NCBI GenBank assembly: GCA_026786335.1
Contig: JAJAYG010000265.1
Span: 1 to 11,162 of the forward strand
Source of the DNA: Chitinophagales bacterium
Lineage (GTDB): Bacteria > Bacteroidota > Bacteroidia > Chitinophagales > UBA10324
DNA: 11,162 nucleotides
Direction of reading: 5' to 3'
Shown: in pieces, positions 6,699-11,162 of the stretch
Numbering within the stretch: the stretch's first letter is position 1
Layout: the number at the start of each line of letters is the position of its first letter
Program-made: the position numbers and the translations under genes
The notes under the pieces: model-generated
Database searches by the model: none
The model's input: the letters and a program-made list of their open reading frames with translations, nothing else
Told to the model about the DNA's origin: nothing

Positions 6699-6960
6699 TG
6701 AGTGTGTTACGAAACACTTGAAACCATTCCTGAGCAGTAAAGGTCATGATGTAATTACTGTTTCAGAGATGAAGTGGAATGGAATAAAAAATGGTGAGTT
6801 GCTTAAAATAGCAGAGGCATCAGGGTTTGAAATTCTACTCACCATTGATAAGAATATTAAATACCAGCAATCACTTTCACAAAGAAATATAGTTTTGGTA
6901 ATATTCGATTCATTTTCAAGTAGTGTAGAAATGTTGCGAAATTTTTATACCCTTATTTGA
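6691..6960 (+). CDS. DUF5615 PIN-like toxin candidate, start codon unclear
   Basis: This protein resembles DUF5615 (Mut7-C/PIN-like fold, probable RNase partner of DUF433). Visible elements are LLDE at the N-terminus, KGHDVITVSEMKWNGIKNGELLKIAE (about 17-42 counted from the TTG) and ILLTIDKNIKYQQSL (48-62), which carry the acidic residues expected in the family. Relatives begin MKxLLDEN. Here the matching codons at 6682-6699 read ATA AAA ATT TTG CTT GAT, so the expected ATG is ATA. A TAA stop stands immediately before it. Translation would have to use TTG at 6691 (given here), ATA or ATT. The usual asparagine of DEN is cysteine here. The frame is otherwise intact to its stop. It overlaps DUF433 by 8 bp, or 17 bp if ATA is used. 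It may be weakly expressed or in early decay. Confidence 0.7.
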   Translation: MLDECVTKHLKPFLSSKGHDVITVSEMKWNGIKNGELLKIAEASGFEILLTIDKNIKYQQSLSQRNIVLVIFDSFSSSVEMLRNFYTLI

Positions 6961-7050
6961 GGAAGGAATTACTTCTTATCAAAAAGGACAGATTTATCTT
7001 CTTCAACTGAAAAGTTATAAAGAGAATTCGATATTGATTGCAGGATTTAA

Positions 7051-7137
7051 TTTGCAATTGGAAAAATTCTTTTATGTAAGTTATATGCTGATGCAGGGTA
7101 CGATGTTGCGAAAGATTTTGTGAGAAGGTTGAAATAA
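7051..7137 (+). pseudogene. degenerate remnant of hutU 3' end
   Basis: In one frame, 7084-7137 encodes [17 protein letters not shown] and a stop, against [24 protein letters not shown] at the end of intact hutU. The DNA match is 33 of 36 at 7085-7120, then about 20 bases are missing before the common ending GGTTGAAAT. The frame is open only from 7051, and the part before 7084 does not match hutU. The stretch 6961-7050 shows nothing recognisable. This looks like the tail of a former second hutU copy or a duplication made when the DUF433/DUF5615 pair arrived. Confidence 0.7.
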
Positions 7138-7144
7138 TTTTCTC

Positions 7145-7789
7145 TTATTTCCTCTTTTCTGATTTCAATGAATCAGGAAATTCATGATGTAATTTTTCTT
7201 CAAAATAATGTTTGAGAATATGCTCTGAATTGATCGCATCGCTTTCAAACTTACTGAAGAGAGTAAGAACTGCAATAACCGGGACTTGTTCAAAGTTTCT
7301 TGCTGTCCATGTAGAGTCGGTGATTATTTTTGGACCTACAGGAATTCCTAGTGGTATTTGTTGGGATAAGTTTGATCTATCTATTGAATCTACTATAAGA
7401 TGAAGAAACTGGTTTCTTGTATCTTGTATAAGATGATATAACATTTTCCCATTTCCTTGTTCTACCATGAGTTTCGTTGACGACTTCAGGTTGGCATCAT
7501 TATATAGAGTGCCAAGGTTGTTTGACCAATTTCCGTCAGTATGACGTTTTCCATTTTTATCTATCCATCCTCCACTTGACTCAATGATTTTCCTTTTTAA
7601 TTTTTGTACAGTATCAATAAAATTTTGAGTCACTACTAATTCAATTCCTGCAAGGTTATACCAATTAATGGTATTAGTGCTGTCGAGATGTTGATTGATT
7701 TCTTTGAATGAGTCAATGGGTGATCTGAATTGACATTCAATATTTGCAGCAATTATCGCTACTAGTAATATTATAGACAGTGTTTTCAT
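7145..7789 (-). CDS. GldM N-terminal-domain-like exported or anchored protein
   Basis: This 214-residue protein has a hydrophobic N-terminus (residues 1-18, MKTLSIILLVAIIAANIE) that could be a signal peptide or a membrane anchor. The remainder resembles the first periplasmic domain of GldM, the inner-membrane T9SS/gliding motor component. It shows SFKEINQHLDSTN after the anchor (27-39), VQKLKRKIIESSGG (61-74), STKLMVEQGNGKMLYHLIQDTRNQFL (104-129), and W..RNFEQVPVIAVLTLFSKFESDAINSE (161-189), the most typical stretch. GldM proteins are about 510 residues or more with further domains, which are absent here. This is recognition by pattern, not by search. The frame opens with a TTG at 7807, but the ATG at 7789 puts the hydrophobic segment at the N-terminus, so I chose it. 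It lies 7 bp after the 286-aa gene and is probably co-transcribed with it. Confidence 0.55.
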   Translation of the reverse strand: MKTLSIILLVAIIAANIECQFRSPIDSFKEINQHLDSTNTINWYNLAGIELVVTQNFIDTVQKLKRKIIESSGGWIDKNGKRHTDGNWSNNLGTLYNDANLKSSTKLMVEQGNGKMLYHLIQDTRNQFLHLIVDSIDRSNLSQQIPLGIPVGPKIITDSTWTARNFEQVPVIAVLTLFSKFESDAINSEHILKHYFEEKLHHEFPDSLKSEKRK

Positions 7790-7796
7790 TTGATAC

Positions 7797-8657
7797 TTAT
7801 TGATCAAACCCCGCCATCACAAAATAAAAAATACTCCACCAATCATAGTCGCGGGTCATGTAAAGTTTGAAAGGGCCTTCAATTGTTTTCCGCTCACCGC
7901 TTTCAAGAATGGCATCGTACTTCACCATTCCTTCGCAATGCCCTATGCCTTGTTGCTTGCCATCTTCACTATCATTCAATTGAAATTTCACTTCAAAAAT
8001 GTGATACATACAATCTTCGAATGAGCGGTACGAATCAAATACCAACTGAATTTTATTCAGGATTTCTTCTTGATTCAAAATCGTTGCATCGGGTTGAATA
8101 AAATGTGACACCACTCCGTGTTTCATCTTTTCTGATGAGCGCTCAAACCATGCACCTAAAAAATCCATCGTTTGCTCAGTAATTTCCTGCTCATGATCGG
8201 GGTGAAATTCTTCATAGATAAAATTAGAAATCATTTCAGGAACAATCAGAGGATCTGTTTCATGCTCAAATAGTTCTTCTGTGATGAAGCGGTATTTAAA
8301 ACGATCATCACGCTCGCGAATAAAAGCTACATTCAATTTTTTTTCTTCAAGAAGATTCAGCAAACGGTTCCATTCATTTTCAAACGCAGCATCGTCCAGA
8401 TTTTTTTCCTTTTCAAATTCAGGGTTGCCTAACATTGTCACCACTTTCACGGGAGTGTATTCAGTTTTCGTGTATTGCTCCTCAAATGAAAGCACATTTT
8501 TCAAAAACTCATTTTCAATTTCGGGAGGTAAATCACTGCTACCGCCCGACAGGCCACCGAACTGTGCTTGAATTTTTAATTTCATCAATTCATTCTCTTC
8601 GCGAATTTCTTCTTCTGTTCGCTCGCCGTTGTCTAAAGGGTTATCTTCCTTGTTCAT
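7797..8657 (-). CDS. uncharacterised conserved-type 286-aa protein
   Basis: I do not recognise this family. The protein is acidic, with no signal peptide or transmembrane segment, so probably cytoplasmic. The N-terminus (1-30) is a charged, E-rich helix, followed by a Gly/Ser linker (AQFGGLSGGSSDLP, 31-44). A mixed helical domain follows to about residue 155 (YTPVKVVTMLGNP, EWNRLLNLLEEKKLNVAFIRERDDRFKYRFITEELFEHE). The C-terminal half (about 163-286) has a helix, then alternating strands rich in aromatic residues ending YMTRDYDWWSIFYFVMAGFDQ. This pattern would fit an NTF2-like/SnoaL-type fold, but that is only a guess. The ATG start is clear. It diverges from the epimerase gene (93 bp apart) and leads into the GldM-like gene 7 bp downstream. 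Confidence 0.8.
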   Translation of the reverse strand: MNKEDNPLDNGERTEEEIREENELMKLKIQAQFGGLSGGSSDLPPEIENEFLKNVLSFEEQYTKTEYTPVKVVTMLGNPEFEKEKNLDDAAFENEWNRLLNLLEEKKLNVAFIRERDDRFKYRFITEELFEHETDPLIVPEMISNFIYEEFHPDHEQEITEQTMDFLGAWFERSSEKMKHGVVSHFIQPDATILNQEEILNKIQLVFDSYRSFEDCMYHIFEVKFQLNDSEDGKQQGIGHCEGMVKYDAILESGERKTIEGPFKLYMTRDYDWWSIFYFVMAGFDQ

Positions 8658-8726
8658 GATTATATTTTTTTAAGTGAAGAACTTTAAATCGAAATATAAA
8701 TGTAACACTTCACAAAACATCTTATT

Positions 8727-8734
8727 TACTTTCG
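8727..8734 (+). promoter_or_regulatory. possible -7 box before the epimerase gene
   Basis: TACTTTCG is one base off TAnnTTTG and lies 16 bp before the ATG, a reasonable place for a promoter in this divergent 93-bp gap. No TTG is seen at the right upstream distance. Confidence 0.25.
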
Positions 8735-8750
8735 GCGTAAATTATTTTTC

Positions 8751-9665
8751 ATGAACATCCTCATCACCGGCGGCGCCGGATACATTGGTACTGAACTCAT
8801 TAATAAGTTATCGAAGAATAATTCCGTTGATCAACTAATTGTATATGATAACCTTAGCCGTGGCAACTATAATTTTTTTCTTGGAAAAAACGGGGATTCA
8901 AAAAAAATAAAATTTGTAAATGGTGATATTCTCGATTCACGCTCTATAAGAAAAGTGTTGAAAGGAATTGATGTGGTCTATCACCTCGCTGCAAAAGTGA
9001 CTACACCATTTGCAAATATTGATTCACACTTCTTCGAGCAGATCAATCACTGGGGTACTGCGGAATTAGTTTACGCCATTGAAGAAAGCAAAGTGAAGAA
9101 AGTAATTTTTACTTCGAGCGCTTCTATTTACGGAAGCAGTTCGGTTCCTTCAACAGAAGAAACACCGCCGCATCCAACAAGTTTTTATGGCATATCAAAA
9201 CAAAGAGGAGAGGAGCATGTGGTGAGATTATTTGAAAAGATTCCAACCGTAATTGTGCGTTGTGGTAATGTTTATGGTTATAGCAAAAGCATGCGCTTTG
9301 ATGTAGTGATCAATCGCTTTATGTTCGATGCACATTTTGCAGGAAGAGTAACTATTAACGGCAGCGGAACGCAGTCACGTTCTTTCATTCACATCAGCAA
9401 AGTTGCACATGTGCTTGCCGAGTTGTTGAATACCGAAGTGCCTTCGGGCATTTATAATCTGAGTGATAAAAATTTGGAGATACTCGATATTCTTTCATCA
9501 CTTAAAAATATTTACCAAGATCTCGAATACTTCCACATCAACCAACACATTACCATGCAAGAATTAAAAGTGGAGCCAAGGAGCAAACTCTATCAATTCA
9601 TTTCATTACCCATATCATCATTAGAAGATGAGTTGAAGAATTTCAGAGAGCAGTTTGCATTTTAA
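8751..9665 (+). CDS. NAD-dependent epimerase/dehydratase (extended SDR)
   Basis: This 304-residue Rossmann-fold enzyme of the extended short-chain dehydrogenase/reductase family probably acts on a nucleotide sugar. It shows the dinucleotide motif TGGAGYIG (6-13), Asp33 in YDNLSRG, which favours NAD(H) over NADP(H), NGDILD (57-62), HLAAKV (78-83), TSSASIYG (121-128), which contains the catalytic Ser, and the Tyr146-x3-Lys150 pair in FYGISK. RCGNVYG (about 170-176) and the C-terminal GSGTQSRSFIHI typical of UDP-glucose epimerase relatives are also present. The substrate cannot be read from the sequence. The ATG is the only sensible start. The methyltransferase gene follows 52 bp later in the same direction, so the two could serve one surface-carbohydrate or secondary pathway. 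Confidence 0.88.
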   Translation: MNILITGGAGYIGTELINKLSKNNSVDQLIVYDNLSRGNYNFFLGKNGDSKKIKFVNGDILDSRSIRKVLKGIDVVYHLAAKVTTPFANIDSHFFEQINHWGTAELVYAIEESKVKKVIFTSSASIYGSSSVPSTEETPPHPTSFYGISKQRGEEHVVRLFEKIPTVIVRCGNVYGYSKSMRFDVVINRFMFDAHFAGRVTINGSGTQSRSFIHISKVAHVLAELLNTEVPSGIYNLSDKNLEILDILSSLKNIYQDLEYFHINQHITMQELKVEPRSKLYQFISLPISSLEDELKNFREQFAF

Positions 9666-9717
9666 AACTATTAGGAAAAAATGAATTGCTGTTTTTAGCA
9701 ACGAAAAAAAACCATTC

Positions 9718-10353
9718 TTGAAAAACTCATTCAACCTTATTGCTCCGTTTTACGATTCGCTTTCATCTTTGGTGTATGGCAAAAATCTAATCAATGCGAA
9801 GAAAGCATTCCTGAATAAAATTTCATCCGGCTCGCAAATTTTGTTGATGGGTGGCGGCACTGGAAATATTTTGAATGAGTTATTCCATTCAGTTCCTGAT
9901 ATTACCATTGATTTTGTGGAGCCATCAAGTGCGATGATTGAAATAGCAGAGAAGAATCTCACTGCTCAGTTTCGTTCGCAGGTAAATTTTGTTTGCGGCG
10001 ATCATCATTCAATTCCCAAAGAAAAAAAGTTTGATGTGGTCACCAGCTTTTTTGTGATCGATTGCTTCAAACAAAATGAAGCAATTGAATTCGGAATTGC
10101 AATTACTTCAAGACTAAAAGAAAATGGAGTATGGCTATTTTCAGATTTCTTCTATACCAATAACAAGTTGCAACATTTATTGATCTGGGTGATGTACCGT
10201 TTCTTTAAAGTGATTGCAAAAATATCTTCCAATAAATTACCTGATTATGAGTTGCTGTTTCAGCAATTACATTTTTCGGTTGAAGAAGAAAAAACTTTTA
10301 TGAAAGGAATGATTCAAACTAAAGTATTACGTCGGGCTACTTCACAATCGTAA
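9718..10353 (+). CDS. class I SAM-dependent methyltransferase
   Basis: This 211-residue cytoplasmic methyltransferase has the N-terminal FNLIAPFYDSLSSLVYG (5-21) typical of UbiE/Methyltransf_11-like enzymes. The SAM-binding motif I is LLMGGGTGN (42-50), Glu68 (FVEPS) would bind the ribose, Asp95 (CGDHHSIP) lies near the adenine, and FDVVTSFFVIDCF (105-117) is motif IV-like. The acceptor is unknown. The start is TTG: the family N-terminus begins right there, no in-frame ATG exists upstream before a TGA at 9682, and the ATG at 9681 is out of frame and soon stops. Initiation is therefore probably weak, with no clear Shine-Dalgarno sequence. The last 17 bp overlap the 3' end of the opposite-strand T9SS protein gene. 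It may be co-transcribed with the epimerase. Confidence 0.85.
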   Translation: MKNSFNLIAPFYDSLSSLVYGKNLINAKKAFLNKISSGSQILLMGGGTGNILNELFHSVPDITIDFVEPSSAMIEIAEKNLTAQFRSQVNFVCGDHHSIPKEKKFDVVTSFFVIDCFKQNEAIEFGIAITSRLKENGVWLFSDFFYTNNKLQHLLIWVMYRFFKVIAKISSNKLPDYELLFQQLHFSVEEEKTFMKGMIQTKVLRRATSQS

Positions 10354-11162
10354 TCTTTTGAATATTCTTATATCCTTCACTCATAAATTCAACGAAATAA
10401 ATTCCATCGGGTAATTGATTACCAAGCGAAATATGTTTATTGAAAACATTTGAATTAATTCCAATTGATTCTGAAAAAATTATCTTGCCTAATAGATCTC
10501 TAACCATAATTGCGCCTTCACTGCCGCGCATAAAATTGTGAAATACAACTTCAAAATTGCCATCATTTGGAACAGGGTGAATCGAGATCACCTTTTCAGA
10601 TATATTGTTTTCTTCATTGATCAATCTACAAGATTTTGTAACATTTGTTGCAGCAGAAGTTTTGCTGCAACCATCTGTATTTGTGATTTTTATTTTATAG
10701 GAGCCTGCAGAGGTTGCAGTATAAGTTATGTTAGTTGCACCTGAAATCTTTGCACCATCTTTCTTCCATTGATAAGTATAACCACTGCCTGAACTGGCTT
10801 GCAGCGTTACACTTCCTGCTATACAGATATCGAGATTGCCAATAGCAGTAATGGTTGCAGTTGGCTGATTGAGGCGATTTAATATTGTTTCATTACTAGT
10901 TGCGCTACAGCCATTACTCGAGGTAATTTTTACTGAATAATGCCCGCTTTCATTTTGGGAGGTTGTGTATGTTGAGGTAGTTCCACCACTAATAGCAACT
11001 CCACCTTTCAACCATTGATAGGTATTACCTGCAACTGCTGTTGAAGTGAAAGTAATTTTAACACCCTTGCATTCTGTTATAGTGCCGGATGGCGTAATGT
11101 TTACATTGGGCGATGAATTTATAGTTAGTGAAATTGAAGAAGATGTTGAATTACAATAAGCA
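10337..11162 (-). CDS. T9SS-secreted protein with Ig-like repeats, C-terminal part
   Basis: The reading frame is open to the window edge, so only the last 274 residues are visible and the N-terminus lies outside. Two tandem repeats of about 80 residues of Ig-like/PKD-like type can be aligned. One centres on NTYQWLKGGVAISGGTTSTY and SVKITSSNGCSATS, the other on YTYQWKKDGAKISGATNITY and KIKITNTDGCSKTS; paired cysteines (TECKG/NGCS and DICIAG/DGCS) probably form a disulfide in each. The last 80 or so residues are a type A T9SS sorting domain: IHPVPNDGNFEVVF, then MVRDLLGKIIFSE, then LPDGIYFVEF, ending KITIVK. Such proteins are exported by Sec, cross the outer membrane through T9SS and are attached or released at the surface. 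The role of the missing N-terminal part is unknown. The 3' end overlaps the convergent methyltransferase by 17 bp. Confidence 0.9.
   Translation of the reverse strand, partial: AYCNSTSSSISLTINSSPNVNITPSGTITECKGVKITFTSTAVAGNTYQWLKGGVAISGGTTSTYTTSQNESGHYSVKITSSNGCSATSNETILNRLNQPTATITAIGNLDICIAGSVTLQASSGSGYTYQWKKDGAKISGATNITYTATSAGSYKIKITNTDGCSKTSAATNVTKSCRLINEENNISEKVISIHPVPNDGNFEVVFHNFMRGSEGAIMVRDLLGKIIFSESIGINSNVFNKHISLGNQLPDGIYFVEFMSEGYKNIQKITIVK

Noticed and set aside
7790..7807. TTG start for the GldM-like gene overlapping the upstream gene
   Set aside because: The ATG at 7789 gives a proper hydrophobic N-terminus. The extension would put charged residues before it without need.
9686..9701. 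Small hairpin TTGCT/AGCAA between epimerase and methyltransferase genes
   Set aside because: Only 5 bp, with no T-run on the plus strand after it, so it does not qualify as a terminator of the epimerase gene.
10744..11011. T9SS protein as a complete gene starting at 11011
   Set aside because: The codon there is a TTG inside an Ig-like repeat (YQWLKGG), and the frame continues open to the window edge, so the gene is partial.

Overview
The window looks like an AT-rich chromosomal segment of a Bacteroidota bacterium, most likely of the Chitinophagales/Sphingobacteriia type. Four things point there: a type IX secretion (T9SS) C-terminal sorting domain at the right edge, a small protein resembling the N-terminal part of the T9SS/gliding protein GldM, the pheT - coiled-coil protein - zapA gene order, and promoter boxes of the Bacteroidota form TAnnTTTG in front of both tRNA genes.

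Left part (1-436): two intact minus-strand tRNA genes, tRNA-Pro(UGG) and tRNA-Ser(GCU), each with a TACATTTG box upstream. tRNA-Pro is followed by an intrinsic terminator. Beyond that lies a second, broken tRNA-Pro copy. Its anticodon arm is almost perfectly kept, but its D arm and T loop are replaced by GC-rich palindromic sequence. Degenerate 7-nt repeats lie between the two intact tRNAs.

Housekeeping block (474-4652): a DUF2721-type membrane protein on the minus strand diverges from pheT (phenylalanyl-tRNA synthetase beta chain). pheT is followed closely by a short coiled-coil protein and zapA (FtsZ-ring associated), probably one operon. A two-TM DUF4231 protein (SLATT-like membrane family) follows.

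Metabolic and accessory block (4746-7140): hutU (urocanate hydratase) stands alone without other hut genes, and its N-terminus is built from a 7-nt minisatellite. Directly behind it is a DUF433/DUF5615 toxin-antitoxin-like pair, followed by about 180 bp of non-coding DNA that ends in a degenerate second copy of the hutU 3' end. The pair is therefore bracketed by imperfect direct repeats. The DUF5615 frame lacks an ATG where the family normally starts.

Minus-strand pair (7145-8657): an uncharacterised 286-aa cytoplasmic protein and, 7 nt downstream, an exported or anchored protein resembling the first periplasmic domain of GldM.

Right part (8751-11162): an extended SDR (NAD-dependent epimerase/dehydratase) and a SAM-dependent methyltransferase with a TTG start on the plus strand. 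The methyltransferase converges on, and overlaps by 17 bp, the 3' end of a large T9SS-secreted protein with Ig-like repeats that runs off the window.

No CRISPR array, insertion sequence, rRNA or complete novel system is visible. The most unusual structures are the palindrome-invaded tRNA-Pro copy, the hutU tail duplication around the toxin-antitoxin-like pair, and the stand-alone GldM-like domain.
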